Shown here: in pieces, positions 8,416 through 20,559 of the stretch | Layout of the letters: each line of letters opens with the position of its first letter | Numbering within the stretch: position 1 is the stretch's first letter | Made by a program: the position numbers and the translations under genes | Source: Phytophthora quininea | Lineage: Eukaryota > Oomycota > Peronosporomycetes > Peronosporales > Peronosporaceae | DNA length: 64,000 nt | Assembly: GCA_011947345.1 (NCBI GenBank) | Contig: JAAVTG010000057.1 | Span: 620,001 to 684,000, forward strand | Direction of reading: 5' to 3' | The notes under the pieces: model-generated | Databases searched by the model: none | Seen by the model: only the letters and a program-made list of their open reading frames with translations | Told to the model about the DNA's origin: nothing

Positions 8416-11400
8416 CTGAGTAAGAAGAATTACTTGTTGTAAATTGAGTTGTCGTAGCATGACGGTGCGAGAAACTTGAAGTCGATTGCAGACGATCTCA
8501 AATTGTATCTCTTGGAGGAAAGCAGAATGACCAGACATTTGTGGCTAGATACCGAGCGTCCACGATTTTGGGGAGTTCGGCGCAGCTTTGCATTTACTCG
8601 GTACGGAGGAGAGAGAACAAACAATGGACTGCAACCTCTATAGTAGTACGATATTGGACGGTAGACACTTTGTTGGCGCGTGGCGGCACCGTGGTTCGCT
8701 ACGCTTGTCAGTGACGTCTGCTATGACACAAGAAGACAAGAAACGGTCGACGTGGGCGCAGTGCTCTAGCGAATTGCCCCAAGACCCAAAACATTTTCTT
8801 GGTGAGGACCTTCAGATCCCTACAGCACTCATGATCATGGATGCCCAGCAACGCTGGCTTAAGACGACCCGGTAGCCTAACTCAGACGGCTGTCTATGGG
8901 GTAGAATGAGCCGGTAAAGGACAATTCGTCTCAGCCCCAATTCGCTGCATTAGTAGAAACACGGCGTGCCGTCGACATTCGGAGCAGCACTGTCGACGTG
9001 CGGCGAGTCTCTGCTACTTTGGACGCAAGCAGCCCGAGGTGTGTTTGAGCTGCAACAAGTGCGTTGTGGTGTTTTACAATTTCCAGGGCATCTGTTGATT
9101 AAAGTACGTTTAACAGAGAGGTCTGCTGAGAGCGACGAAAGCCAATATGCAGTCGCGGCTGATTTTTGGCTGTGAAGTTGAAGTGCTTGGGTGGTCGTAA
9201 AACTTACAAAAAATCATTGATAAAATACATTTTTAAAAGATTTTTCAGTCAACAATCGCATATTCTGCCGCCATTAACAACTCTTGCTGCCGCCTCAGAC
9301 CCGAGTGCTCTTGTGGACACATTCAAATAGATTACTGCTGTTTGGTGATGCTCATTTCCGGATCTACTAGCCTGGAAACACTCGCAATGAAACGCTTCCC
9401 TCACTTCGTGCTGCCGAACGGCACGGTGGCTGTGCCACATCTCGCGCTACCAGACGACAACTTTGCTCTATTGCCGCAGGCGCTGGGACCAGACCAGCGG
9501 CCGGCGGTCGACACAGTTCAACCAGCTCTGCCTCTTCAACAGGCTATCTCAGTCCAACTTGGACAGCACCCGCAGCTTGGGCGTGGAGATCAACGACGAC
9601 CCAGGGAAAAGTGTGGGGCCAGCGACCACAGGTGTCACTTCCTACTCCTCAAGGAGGAAATGCGAGGAGATCTGCACGCCATGATCGCGACGAAGGCTCT
9701 GTTTTCGCGTTTCCTGAAGGCGCATCACACTACTGTCAACGAATCGGCGACTGTTTCGGGCACGACGACTCTGCTCGGTTCTCGTGGAAATCTTGGGGTG
9801 AATCCCAACGAGTAGGACTTTAACCTTGACAGCGTGGTGGTGAAGTTTGGCACCAGCTGGGTGCTCAAGGATGAGCGGCTGCGAGGGTTACCGTCGGAGT
9901 ATAACTTTCCACCAAGCGTGACAAGCAACGACTTCAAGATATGGTGGAGCTTATTGTATGAGATAGAAGCACAGACAGAGATCAAAGAGTTTCATAGACC
10001 TTAAAAGAGATTTACTATGACTGTGGTCAACTTCGGTGGCATGCGCTGCCCGCTGTGCTTCAAAACTTTGTCGCCGAACAGGAAGCCCCATCCGGCGCGG
10101 TGAGTTCGTCTACGTTACTACGGACGCAGAAGTGCAGACTCTCAGGACTACCTTCAGGGCAGTTGGTCCACTAGGGTAGCGCGACGAATACGCGCACCAA
10201 CATGTGCTCATTCGGAAGCATCACGACGTGGAGTGCCGCCTCTGCAAGGCCGCGGGTCGATTGTCGTTCTTCGACTACCCGCTCCGAATGGAAGATACTT
10301 GGCGTCATTTCGAGGGGGCCAACATGCACCTGGAAGATTGGCCGCGCTATCACACCACGGTTTGGAACAAGACAACAGAGCAGGATTACTTGGCAAGCCA
10401 GGTTCGTGCTGCGAACAGGCCGGCGACAGTGGTTTGACGACTGCATCGCATTTACGGATCTTGAACGGGAGTATACTTTCCAGTAGATACTTGTGCACCG
10501 ACAGCAGGCGTTTTTCCGAATCCTATTAAGGTTTAGATGCAAAATATTTTTCAAATAATCATCACTTTGTGGCTGTGTCAACAGTTAAGACGACTGCTAA
10601 TGTCATGAGCACTCTCAGTTGGATGCGATCGGCCAAATATCTGTTGCATCATCGTTTACAGTGGTTTATGTATGTGCTTCGTGTCAGCAAGTAGACAATC
10701 ACGTGCGTAACAGAGTAAGTGGAAAGAAAAAGAGGGGAAATTCGTGTGTTAGTGGCGCCGCAGAAAGCTAAGTTAGTTGATTCTTTTGCGAAAAAATCAT
10801 CACGGACCTGATTTTCATACTTGATGTTTGTATTGAAATAAACAACTATTTGTACGAATGATGTTGCTCAACGAAGGCGAAGTCGAGGACCCCAGTTTGC
10901 AGACGAGCTTGAACTGTTTCTCTTCAAGAAAAGCAGTATAACGCAGTTTTTGCTGTTGCTTTCGGTGCAGCTTCCAACGGATACATACTGGGGGAGGGGA
11001 GAACGATGTTGGGCGGTAGTTAATGTGGTGGTGCGTGCGATGGGAACATTGGTTCGCTACGCTTGGATGCCTGCTGAGATACAAGAAGCCAAAAATCTCG
11101 GCATGAACACAGTGCTCTTGCCACAAGACCCGAAACAGGCATTTTGGGGGGACACCTTCGCGTGCATATCTGGGGGTTGTAGCGGTCCCTACTATTAAAT
11201 CATAAGAGCAACGCTAGCTTATCAAAAATACAACTCTGTTAGCTGAAAGGTATTCTAGCAAATGGTTGTCATCGTCTTTGAGCTGATTAGGAAGGGCTCG
11301 CTCTTCCTAGGCACCACAAGTGTATCCACACGCGCTGTCTTTTCGCGAAGAACATTGCCTACCAGCTGATGGAGTGCTGTCTCGGCGGCCGCCTTTACTG

Positions 11401-12336
11401 CGGGGCGGAATTCGAGTTCGATGTTGCTAGCAGCTGGGGCCGATTCCCACTCTAGCGAACAAGTACGCTGTGTTTGCAGCAGAGTTGCAAGCACTCGGTG
11501 GCCTCGACCTGCAACAAGAGCATTGCGGTGTTCTACCTTTCTTGGGCATCCGCGCTGATAATAAAGAGGTCCGCATCAAGCGATCGGAAGCCAGGCGACC
11601 AGACCGGATCATACAAAAGTCTTCCAGCAAGCTGGCATTCCGGCCGAAGTAGCCCAACCATTCGGCCGACTGCATGGCCATCAACGTCGGCACGAGCGCG
11701 GACAAAGGCAACTGCAACGTCTTAGTCAACGCCACTTTGGCTACAGTGGTCCCAGAAAAATCGTACTCGCCCTCCAAAATATCTGAACTCGGCCACATCA
11801 TTTCGATGCGTTTGCCCGTGGCCAGTGTATGACTCAGCCGTTCCAGTCCTTGATTGAAAATCCACTCGACAAGCTGGCAACTTCGCGCGGTCGTTTTTTT
11901 CGATGAGCGTCGAGACTGCCGTCGGTCTCCGTCCACACTGCATCTCCTGACGGCCGGCCGCAGCAGCATCGCGTTCCACGTCGACAATGCGGCGGGCTCC
12001 GCAGCGCGTTCGTCCACAGCTCTGCTATTCGGCGCGCGCTGAACAGCGCTCAACAGCTGGACGTGCGTACCTTTCTGTAAATTTTGCGCACACACAAAAT
12101 TCCCAAAACAAATTTGGACCAATCATGGCGCGCTAAAAGCCTCTTTTATCCAATCCGCGGTCCGGAAAGACCACAGTTGTACTAGCGAACCTCAAGCGGT
12201 CGGCGACTATCCCATGCACAGACTGTTTATCGCAGAGCCGGCGGCTGTTCCTCCATTAGCGCTTTTGCCTTGACGTGCACAGAGCTACCGCTTGGCGAGG
12301 ATCGCGGTACTTTCATCCATTACAGGCAACAGGACA
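8416..12336. other. decayed, partly duplicated region without an intact gene
   Basis: No long frame here is convincing. Two stretches resemble each other imperfectly: about 8470-9110 and about 10866-11560. Shared short words include the TTGCAGACGA/CTCTT block, GGTTCGCTACGCTTG, CAAGACCC.AAACA and CTGCAACAAG.GC. These suggest an old duplication of one coding unit that has since decayed. Between them lie frame fragments with Cys pairs (CPLCFKTL near 10050 and CRLCKAAG near 10240) and an acidic piece near 9830-10000. On the minus strand, 11427-12122 is open but unrecognised. I assign no function; mobile-element or pseudogene remains are the likeliest reading. Confidence 0.4.
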
Positions 12337-13431
12337 ATGCGAGCGCTGGCGATACTGCTGGTGCTGGGCGCCTCGAGCGCCGCCGCCGTGGAGGTGAGCG
12401 TCTGTCGCGACGCCACGTACGATCTGTCGGTGGACGCGGCCACGCTGTGCGCCGGCTCCGGCTCGACGCCCGCGGGCTTCAACTGCCCCACCGCCGGCGC
12501 CGTGGCCGTGGCCGACTGCCACGCGTACTTGCCGTCGTACAAGGACGGGAGCTGCGTGGCTCCTGAGGACGCAGTCTGCCAGATCGTGAACGGAGACACA
12601 TGGGGCTGCGTGCTGCCCACTGTGGGCTGCGACGGCGTCGTCGAGCCCAAGTGCGAGACGTGGGACTTCGACGGCAGCGACACAGTGGACCTGGACGGCT
12701 CCGGGTCCTTCGATGGCAATGAGGACTACGACGAGAGCTGGTTCGTGCAGACCACAGAACTGCGCGATCTCTACAACTGCGGCGACAAGCCCACGCCGGC
12801 CCCCACAACGGCTACTCCGGCGCCAACGACTCCGGCCCCCACGACGGCTACTCCGGCGCCAACCACACCGGCCCCAACGCCGGCTGCTACGACACCGACG
12901 CCGACCCCGGCAGCTACCAAAACCAAGACGCCGACGCCTACTCCAGCGGCGACCAAGACGAGCACCCCGACACCGACGCCAGCGTCGACCAAGACGAGCA
13001 CCCCGACACCGACGCCGGCGTCGACCACGACGCCGTCCCCTACGCCGTCCCCTACAAACTATGGCTACGGCAGCTCGGCCAGTGCGTCGAACGATGCAGA
13101 GGTCGGAAGTGAGCCGGAGGTCGGAGATTACAGCGGCTCTAGTGCTTCTGGCTCTGCGGCCGACTCATCCACAGTCTCGCTGTCCGCAGGCGACGTTACC
13201 AACTCAGGAGGAACAGGTGCAGGTCTCTACGCTGGAGCTGCGGCGGCAGTGGCCCTCGTGGCTGTTGTCGCGGTTGCAGCAGTCTACGCCAGGAAGAAAC
13301 GCCTGGCGAGACAGGAGCAGGCAGCTCCGGAATCAACACGCGAACGCCGCGAGAGCATCGAGTATGAGATGGCGCTGACGCCGCCGAATGCTGTTTTGAC
13401 CCCAGTGGCCATCACGTCGCCCAGAGTGTAA
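12337..13431 (+). CDS. secreted mucin-like type I membrane protein, Cys-rich, with EF-hand-like loop
   Basis: The ATG at 12337 opens a signal peptide ([17 protein letters not shown]). An ectodomain of about 130 residues with ten Cys follows; it ends with [12 protein letters not shown], which fits the 12-position EF-hand loop (D1, D3, S5, G6, E12). Residues about 150-235 are a Thr/Pro/Ala repeat tract, presumably heavily O-glycosylated. Next comes a Ser/Gly/acidic stretch, one transmembrane helix ([21 protein letters not shown]), a basic stop-transfer (YARKKR) and a 50-residue cytoplasmic tail with a YEMAL motif. I infer a cell-surface protein with a glycosylated stalk. The Cys-rich domain is not one I can name. 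A weak initiator-like TTTCATCCATTAC lies about 27 bases upstream. Confidence 0.8.
   Translation: MRALAILLVLGASSAAAVEVSVCRDATYDLSVDAATLCAGSGSTPAGFNCPTAGAVAVADCHAYLPSYKDGSCVAPEDAVCQIVNGDTWGCVLPTVGCDGVVEPKCETWDFDGSDTVDLDGSGSFDGNEDYDESWFVQTTELRDLYNCGDKPTPAPTTATPAPTTPAPTTATPAPTTPAPTPAATTPTPTPAATKTKTPTPTPAATKTSTPTPTPASTKTSTPTPTPASTTTPSPTPSPTNYGYGSSASASNDAEVGSEPEVGDYSGSSASGSAADSSTVSLSAGDVTNSGGTGAGLYAGAAAAVALVAVVAVAAVYARKKRLARQEQAAPESTRERRESIEYEMALTPPNAVLTPVAITSPRV
12783..13056 (+). repeat. Thr/Pro/Ala codon repeat within the mucin-like gene
   Basis: Imperfect 9-33 base units coding [21 protein letters not shown] and [12 protein letters not shown] are tandemly arranged. Longer identical units near 12950-13025 show recent slippage or unequal exchange. 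Confidence 0.8.
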
Positions 13432-13594
13432 GATGACAAGACGAAGAGCGTCGTTTAGCTGCGCCAGGACAAGTGTCCAACGACCCCTTTTTGAGTAATT
13501 GATTTTTTTCTTGCCATGCGATGGCAGACCGAAGGAAGCCGAAGAAGAGAACAAATGAAATGTCATGCGCTCAATACATATGCGAGTCTGCTGT

Positions 13595-15347
13595 CTAATT
13601 AGTTCCAAACGTGAAGGTGGCAGGAGCGAGCCCCACGACGCTGCCGAACTGCGCGCTGATCGACGTCTCCGCTTCGGTGCCAATCTGCTGTCGAGCTGCT
13701 CGGCGTTTGAGCTTGCGCCACTGCTTTGCTTTTCGTCGAGCTGCCAGTGCTGTCTGCGGATTCAGCGCGTCCTGGGCCAACTTGGCAGCTAGCTCCTGCG
13801 TCGACAGCGCAGAGTGCGGCAGTGTAAAGCCTCCTTCTCCACCTGCTGAGGCGTCCAGGACGTCGGTCATGTCCGTGTCCGAGTCCATGTCGGAGTCCGA
13901 GTCCGAGTCGTCCAGCATTTTACTGATGCGAGCCGATGCAGGGGTGGCCTCTGAGTCCTTCGCGTCGGATCCCATGGCTACATCAGCGCTGCCTTGACTT
14001 GGCACTGGGATCGAGCACTGCGGTCCGCTCGGCTCCTTGGCGCCTTCCGCCTCCGGCAGGAAGATGCTCGTCGGATTCAGCTCTTCGTCTGCTACGTTAA
14101 ATTCCTGGCCGAAAGACATCACTAGCTGTGTGTCCAACACCTCAACACTTTGGTCCGGAGGCGGCGTGAAGTACGGAAGCTTCCGCGGTTCCAATCCTGC
14201 AGCACAATGCGCGCAGCAGCTCCACGGTCCGGGATACCTCCCTTGCCCAACTTGCCCTTCGCCTGCGCCACCAGCACGAGGAATTGCACCGCGTCCTTGA
14301 AGCACTTGGCGACAATATCCACAGGAAGCTGGTAGAGCTCAGCGAGCTGTGCCGGTTGGCAGCGCGCCAGCAGCACTTGCACCGCCCCCACCGGGTCAGC
14401 CATCGACTCGGTGTTGATGCAGTTACGCAGCAGCAACGCGTTCGAGTCCGACTGGTCAAATACGATGCCGGGGCAGTCCAGCAGCTTGATTTTGCTGTCG
14501 ATGTGCACCTCCTGCATGACTTTGGTGTGTCCCGCCGTGCTGGACACACTTGCTGCCTTGCTGCGCTTGAGCGAGTTGATCACTGAGCTCTTGCCCACAT
14601 TCGGGTACCCGATCACCCCGACCGTAATGGCCGTCTTGACGCCATGACTGCGGCAGTAGTTCTTGAGCAGCTGCATCAACGCGTCCGTCCCCACCGCTTT
14701 GCTGCCTGAGATGGCCTCCCCGCAGCTTTGTCTGCGCGACCAAAGTTGGCGCTCAAGTGTTTGGTTTGACTCTGTGTAGATGCCTTGAACGCCACTGTGG
14801 GGTAGAAACCCCGCAAGTACTTGAGCCAGGGCTGCAGTACGTGCGGCGGCACCAAGTCCACCTTGTTGAGCACCAGCACCAGCTTCTTGCCGTGGCGGTT
14901 GCCAATGGCGTCCTCCATGTCCAGCGTACGACAGCCCATCGGGTCGCGTGCGTCCAGCACTTCCAGCACCACGTCGGCCTTGTCCACGACCTTGCGCAGC
15001 TCCTTCATGTAGGCGCGGCGGGATGCGTCGTTGATCTCCAGCTCGGCAGCTTGGGGCGCGCTCTGCTGCGTCTGGCGCTGCTCGAACTGCTGCGAGCTCT
15101 GTGCGGCTCGACCGGCGATCTCTGCCAAGCTCAGACCGAGCAGTCCGCCGCGGTGCTTCCCCACCGTCTGGCTGCGCAGTTCCTCGCGCTTCTGGCGCAG
15201 CTTGTGGGCATTCTGCTGCTTACCCGCGAGCGTCTTGGGCGTCGCGCGGTTCTGCTGGCCAAGGTGGCTCTTGCCGCCTTTCAGCGCCTGCGCCACGACG
15301 CCCTGGCGCTTGACGCCGCGCCGCGGAGCCTGCTTGCTGCGACCCAT
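13595..15347 (-). CDS. circularly permuted nucleolar GTPase (nucleostemin/GNL3L/Nug1-like)
   Basis: The likely start is the ATG at 15347 ([15 protein letters not shown]), opening a basic N-terminus typical of nucleolar ribosome-assembly GTPases. G motifs occur in permuted order: DARDP, then NKVDLVP (G4), then GYPNVGKSS (G1) and DCPGI (G3). This identifies the YlqF/YRG family, and eukaryotic members act in 60S subunit export and assembly. The C-terminus has an acidic Asp/Ser run ([14 protein letters not shown]) and a basic segment ([13 protein letters not shown]). The frame breaks at the run of four at 14718-14721 (a fifth base restores [12 protein letters not shown]) and near 14190 (one missing G before [10 protein letters not shown]). 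The joined protein is about 584 residues. It is convergent with the mucin-like gene. Confidence 0.85.
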
Positions 15348-15687
15348 TGACGCACTCAAGTTTGGCTGGCGGAGATGACTAGCCGATTTGGACTTACTTG
15401 CGCTTTTTATACGAACGCTGTACATTTAGGTATGTCAATTCTAATCACTTCAACTCTGTGACGTGTGCAGGAAGTTGGCCATATTTTTAGTGTTTCTTGC
15501 TCTTGAGCAGAGCTGCCAGCACGCTGCCTGCTCTCTTTAGTTTATCGAGCGCATAAGACAATGAAGGAGGTCGTCCTCAATCGATAACTTGCCTAAAAAT
15601 ATGAGATGAGCTTGGATCTGCCTGCCTTCGTAGCCGCCCGACATGTCGATTCATCGCTAAGAACGTCGTTCGTGTCGCTGTGGCGCG

Positions 15688-17460
15688 ATGGCTCCGCCTG
15701 CATTGACCACGACACCACCAACACTGCGGCTCTCGTCGATCTCTCTAGATGGAAGCTCTCCTCGCTGTATGCGCCACCTGCAAGCTCTCGAGTGCCCGAG
15801 CAAGCGCCGCAGGACGACTGAGGAGCGCATCTGTGACGAGATGACTGCCACCGAGAAGGACTACGTGACCGACTTGACGGCTCTCATCGAGCGATTCCTG
15901 GACCCGCTGGCTGCGTTCGCTGACCAATACTGCAACACTAACGCCGATCTTCCGGCGTTCACAGCTCTCCGCACTTCAGCTCATTTCATCCTCGGGGTCC
16001 ATCAAGAACTGCTCAAGTTGTTGGAGCCACCACCTCAGCCGAGCAGCTTTTTCAACTTGGGGAGGATACTCAGCTCAGCAGCTTCGACGCCAGGCCCACT
16101 GGAAGCCGTGACCCGCGTCACCAAAGCGTTTGCATCGATGATCGAGTACATGAAGGTGTACGCTCTGTACTGTGCGAATTACCTCCGAGCGACGGAGGAA
16201 CTCAAGGCCCACGCAAAACTTCTAGACGCCTTTACCTTGGCTCAAGCCTGCAACGACAACCACGTGCCTTACGACGCTGCGTCGGATCTCATCAAACCTG
16301 TGCAACGGATCTGCCGCTACTCGCTTCTCTTTCGGGCCCTTGTGCAGAACGCTACCAGTCCAAACGAAGTTGCGTTGGCACAGCAGGCGCTAGCAAGTGT
16401 TCAACGAGTGTCAGACCTGGTGAACGCGCGTGTCCGAGACGCTGAGAACAACGCGCGCCTGGTTTCTCTCCACGACAGCATTGGCGACTCCAAACGAGCT
16501 GCAAAGTTGCAATTGCTACGTCCTGGTCGAACGCTGCTCTGTGAGATGACTGCAGCAGTTCAAGTCATCGACCGGTTCGCGCGTGTGGCAAGAGTGCTCC
16601 ATCTTCCTGAAAAGTTTTACCACCCGCAGCCTCAGACCATCCCGAGCCAATCGGTGTGTGATAATGCAAGCGTGAACAGCGAGATGGAACTGCTTGATGC
16701 AAGCGGATGCCCCAACGACGAGACGGAGAGGAGAGCGTCCGTGTTGCGCGAAACACTCGTCCTCAACAGCCAGTACGCCAAAGATCGGCAACGACTCATC
16801 TTGCTGTCCGACGAGCTGCTTATCGCGAAGAAAGGGAAGTTCCACCTACGCGTCCGTCGACATATTTGCTTGTCGTGCGCGAAAGTGATCGAGGCCACCG
16901 ATGCAGACGACAACAACAACTCGGCTACGAGCTCGAGATCGTTTGGTCTGTTGGCGTCCAAGACTGGTCGCTGCAACTGCCACAATCTCAGTCCCAACAC
17001 GCTCAAAAGACCACTAAGAAAGAGACGAGTACGCACTACGAATACTGCACGAGCTCCTGTCGACGAATTGGAAACAGACATGGTCGACGTGACCATTTCG
17101 TCGCCTGCATCTTCTCGGAGAAGAACTCGTTGGATCACACGCCAGTACATTATCCACTGCGAGAGCGAAACCAAGAAGAACGAGTTCGTTGCGCTACTTC
17201 GACATGCCATCGCGCACTGCGCTCGGTCGCCAGCTCCACGTCGAACTGTTACTTGTACAACTACAAAGCTGCCGTCCAAGCTGTGGCAGTCCATCAACTT
17301 CTCCCAAATGGGCTATTCCAGTTTGCGTCGTCACCGCACAGACACTTTGTCTGCATCCGGCCAAACGGACTTCAATGGCGAGCACAATTCCGACGAGTTC
17401 CCACCGCACCAAACGGATCGACTCCTTCGATCTCGATCAGCAACTTCAGGCGCTGCATAA
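15688..17460 (+). CDS. Dbl-homology RhoGEF
   Basis: An open frame of 590 residues starts at the ATG at 15688. The DH domain is recognisable from ERICDEMTATEKDYVTDLTAL (CR1) through a middle helix region to LIKPVQRICRYSLLFRALV (CR3, the signature helix), residues about 45-240. A probable PH domain follows, split by a long insert, with LILLSDELLIAKK as its central strand and a final helix at ETKKNEFVALLRHAIAHC. It should activate Rho/Rac-type GTPases at membranes. The tail is probably mis-framed. From about 17410 the next frame reads IDSFDLDQQLQALHNMLV and continues to a stop at 17588-17590, which looks more natural. At the 5' side another frame from the ATG at 15606 could give an alternative N-terminus. 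Confidence 0.85.
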   Translation: MAPPALTTTPPTLRLSSISLDGSSPRCMRHLQALECPSKRRRTTEERICDEMTATEKDYVTDLTALIERFLDPLAAFADQYCNTNADLPAFTALRTSAHFILGVHQELLKLLEPPPQPSSFFNLGRILSSAASTPGPLEAVTRVTKAFASMIEYMKVYALYCANYLRATEELKAHAKLLDAFTLAQACNDNHVPYDAASDLIKPVQRICRYSLLFRALVQNATSPNEVALAQQALASVQRVSDLVNARVRDAENNARLVSLHDSIGDSKRAAKLQLLRPGRTLLCEMTAAVQVIDRFARVARVLHLPEKFYHPQPQTIPSQSVCDNASVNSEMELLDASGCPNDETERRASVLRETLVLNSQYAKDRQRLILLSDELLIAKKGKFHLRVRRHICLSCAKVIEATDADDNNNSATSSRSFGLLASKTGRCNCHNLSPNTLKRPLRKRRVRTTNTARAPVDELETDMVDVTISSPASSRRRTRWITRQYIIHCESETKKNEFVALLRHAIAHCARSPAPRRTVTCTTTKLPSKLWQSINFSQMGYSSLRRHRTDTLSASGQTDFNGEHNSDEFPPHQTDRLLRSRSATSGAA

Positions 17461-17677
17461 TATGCTCGTTGTTCGCACACCATCGGACGAGCTTATCTTA
17501 TCCTTTCGTGGTCGACCGTCGGCGCGAACGCAAGTGGCAGCACAAGCTTTTACCAAAAGAAAGGGTAGTGTTGTCTATATGCAGTCCTAGCTACGCGTGG
17601 GCTGCTGGCATCGCTCTGCAGCACCACTAATCAAAAAAAAACAGTTCTCCGGTCGCGCGTCTCGCCGGGTTTCATAC

Positions 17678-19818
17678 TTACTTAGTTGGTGGACACTGGG
17701 GCCTTGGCAGGGTCTCCTCCTCCGTCTGCGGCTCAGATTCCTCCTTGGCAGGCTCCTTCGCGGCATTCGACTGCTCCACACCAGAGTCCTCGGCTTCGGC
17801 GTCGTCTTCAGACGTAGTGCTGCCCTCGCTCTCTGCAGGGGTTGCCTCGGTGGCCACCTCGGTCTGGTTGTCAGACGTCGTCGTCGTAGCAGCAGGCTTC
17901 TCGGCAACAGCAAACTCCTCCACACGGGTGGCAGTCTGCTTCGTAGCATCGGCAGCGGGCTGTTCTGGTGCTGTCTCCGTGGCTGGCTCCTTAACGACGA
18001 CAGGCTCTTCAGCGGCAACCGCCTTCTCCTCTGAAGCAGGAGCAGCTTCCTCCTCAATCACAGCAGCGGGCTTGATGTCGGCAGTAGGCTTTTCAGCAAC
18101 AACTGGTTCTTCCACCGGGGCAGGCTCGTCAACAACCGACTCCTCGACGGTGACCGCTTTCTCCTCAACCGGGGCAACCTTCTCAGCTGCCTCAACGGGA
18201 GCTTCCGTAGTCGTAGCAGTCTCCGCTGGGGCCTCTGTAGTCGTAGTGGACTCGACAGCGGTTTCCGAAGCTGTAGCTGCAGGAGGCTCTTCCTTGACGA
18301 CTTCAGTCGCAGCGGCAACAGCTTCTTCCTTGACAGACTCAGCAGCAGCAGACTCCTCAACTGCAGCCGGCTCCTCAACCTTGGTCTCGGTAACAGATTC
18401 CTTAGCAGCCGCAGCGGGTGCCTCCGAGAGGAGGCGCGCTCCTCAATAGCAGCAATAGCAGCCTTCACGCCCACAACGCGCTCTTCTTCTTCGGCGGCGG
18501 GCTCCTCGGTGGCAGAAACGGTAATAGGAACAACCGGGTCCTGAACCTCAGCGGCCGGCTTCTCAGCGGCGGCCACATCGGCAGCAGCAGACTCCTCCAC
18601 CGTAGCGGGCTCCTCCACAGGGGCGGCAATCTCCTCAGTGGGTTTCTCCACCGGAGCGGCCTCTTCCTTGATGGTCTCTGCGGGTTGCTCAACTGCATCG
18701 GTCGACTCCTGCGTGGCAGCAACCGGCTCGTCAAGTGCGATCGTCTCTTTTTCGATGGTCGCGGCTTCCTGGATAGGCGCAACTGGCTCTTCCACTGCGG
18801 CGGCCTCTTCAACAACGGCAGCAGCCTCGGCGACGGCGGTAGAGTCCTCGACGGCAGGCTCTTCAGCGGCGGCCTCCTCGGTAGCAGCATCAGCGAGGGT
18901 GGTTTCCTCTTTCGATGCAGACTCTTCAACAGCAGCTGGAGCAGCCTCCTCGACGACAGCGGCGACTGCCTCCTCAACAGCCGGGACGGACTCGTCAGCA
19001 GTGACGGCAGGTTCCGCATCGGCAGCAACTGGCTCATCAACGGCGACGGCCTCCTCAGCAGCGGCAAGCTCTTCCACGACAGGCTCTTCAATGGCACGCT
19101 CTTCAGTAGCAGCAACATCCGGTTCCTCAGCGTGAGCAGTCTCCTCGACGACGGCGGCAGGTTCCTCAGCAGTGGTGGTGTCCTCCTCAACGGCAACAGC
19201 AACAGCCTCCTTCTCGACAACGGCAGCAGACTCCTCCGTCTTTGGCTCCTCCTCGGCAGCAACAGGCTCCTCAATCGCCGCAGCGGGCTCGTTCACCTCC
19301 ACCTTCTCGGCCTCAGGCTGTTTCTCAACTGCCTCATCGGCCTCCTTCTCCTCGGTAGGTTGCTCCGGCTCCTCTTCCTTCACCGTCGCCGGCACGTCCT
19401 CGCTGATCGGCGCCTTCGTGGACGCCACATTGGGCTCCGTGGTGGCGCTGGTGGGGGCACTCACGCTGGGGTCGATAAAGGAAATGTTGAAGGACGAAAA
19501 GTTGGCGCGCACGCTGTCGGGCATCTCGACGGCGGACGACGTCGGGGCCTCCGAGGCCGGCGGGGCGGCGGCAGCGGTCGTGTCGATGACTGGCGCCACC
19601 GGCTCCAGCTGCTTGGGGGCCTCGTCGGCCTCCTCTTTGTCCTCGGACTTGGGCGCTTCGGCCTCGTCCTTCTTGTCCTGCGTGGGCTCTTCGGTCTCGT
19701 CCTGCTTGGGCTCTTGGGCCTCCACGGGCGTCGACGGCTTCTCGACCGGCGCCGCTGCGGCTGGAGCATCAGCTGCTGGCTGCGCGACGTCGGCGGGTTT
19801 GGACTGGTTGCATCCCAT
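17678..19818 (-). CDS. N-acylated acidic low-complexity protein (MGCNQSK)
   Basis: The ATG at 19818 gives MGCNQSKPAD: Gly2 and Cys3 with Ser/Lys at 6-7 fit N-myristoylation plus palmitoylation. The remaining 700 or so residues are Glu/Ala/Val/Pro-rich, with degenerate EEPAVVEE/EKPAAE-type repeats, except for one ordered-looking stretch near residue 100 (SVRANFSSFNISFIDPS). No PX domain is visible at the C-terminus, unlike most neighbours. One frame break lies near 18430; downstream the acidic frame resumes, to a stop at 17678 (or just before, at TAA in the adjacent frame reading DPAKAPVSTN). It is the first of ten same-strand acidic genes. A membrane-tethered disordered scaffold is an inference. 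Confidence 0.7.
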
Positions 19819-19851
19819 GGCTGGTCGATGTGGTCTGGGGCGGCGGTTCTC

Positions 19852-19859
19852 GGAATGAG
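19852..19859 (-). promoter_or_regulatory. initiator-like element
   Basis: On the minus strand this reads CTCATTCC, the core of the oomycete initiator, 34-41 bases upstream of the ATG at 19818. Confidence 0.4.
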
Positions 19860-20211
19860 GTCGAAGTGTGTTGCGCGCGTGGAGCAACTGGCTCGGCGTT
19901 TTACAGTTAACATTGTGACGACGCCTCGCCCCGTCTGTGTACTTAATCGTTATATCAGTACTATTGACAGAATATATACATCGATATCAATACAATTCCA
20001 CCAACATACTGTAATATCGGATCTCACTACCAACTGAGAAGTTGAAGGCTCACTTGCGCCATGCGCGCGTCCGTCGTCTTTCGCTGCCGAGGTGCGGCCT
20101 GTTCGGGTATATACACCTCGACGTCGACGACACTAGCGCTAGGATTGTCCTGCGCTGCGCTCAACCGCTGCTCTGCCGGCGAAAACGCTACAGTTCGTTA
20201 CGCCCAAGTGT

Positions 20212-20432
20212 ATGTCGCCCATCCCAGCTGAGCGGAACCTCACATGGCTTCATTGCACTCTATGTAGCCATGGCACCGAAACGAAGCAGACCAAACCTGC
20301 AGCTCCTCCCCAAGACCAGCAATGCGCTCTGCTACCGTGCCAACCTTCCTGCAGGACAAGTCCGCGGCAAAGACCAACTCCACGGACACCTCGCAGACTT
20401 GCGCGACATGCAACGGCGGCGGGAAGACCTGA
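20212..20432 (+). CDS. possible small paired-CxxC zinc-binding protein
   Basis: From the ATG at 20212 the frame codes CTLCSHGTETKQ. After a run of four C at 20308-20311, the next frame ends in CATCNGGGKT and a TGA at 20430. A fifth C joins them into one small protein of about 74 residues with two matching C-x2-C-x3-G-x2-T knuckles. These could ligate one zinc ion, like half of a DnaJ-type finger. It lies between two divergent-facing acidic genes, in the opposite orientation to the cluster. The match of the two knuckles is the main support; the call depends on the run-length correction. No family name is justified. Confidence 0.4.
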
Positions 20433-20559
20433 GTCCAAGTCATGAGACGGTAAAGAATTGCAAACAGGGAGGCTGATTGCGGTCCGAAAAAGGCAACTAC
20501 AAGTTGCTGTGTGTGTCAATGTACATGTTCCTACAAACAATATCTACGAAATGCATGCC

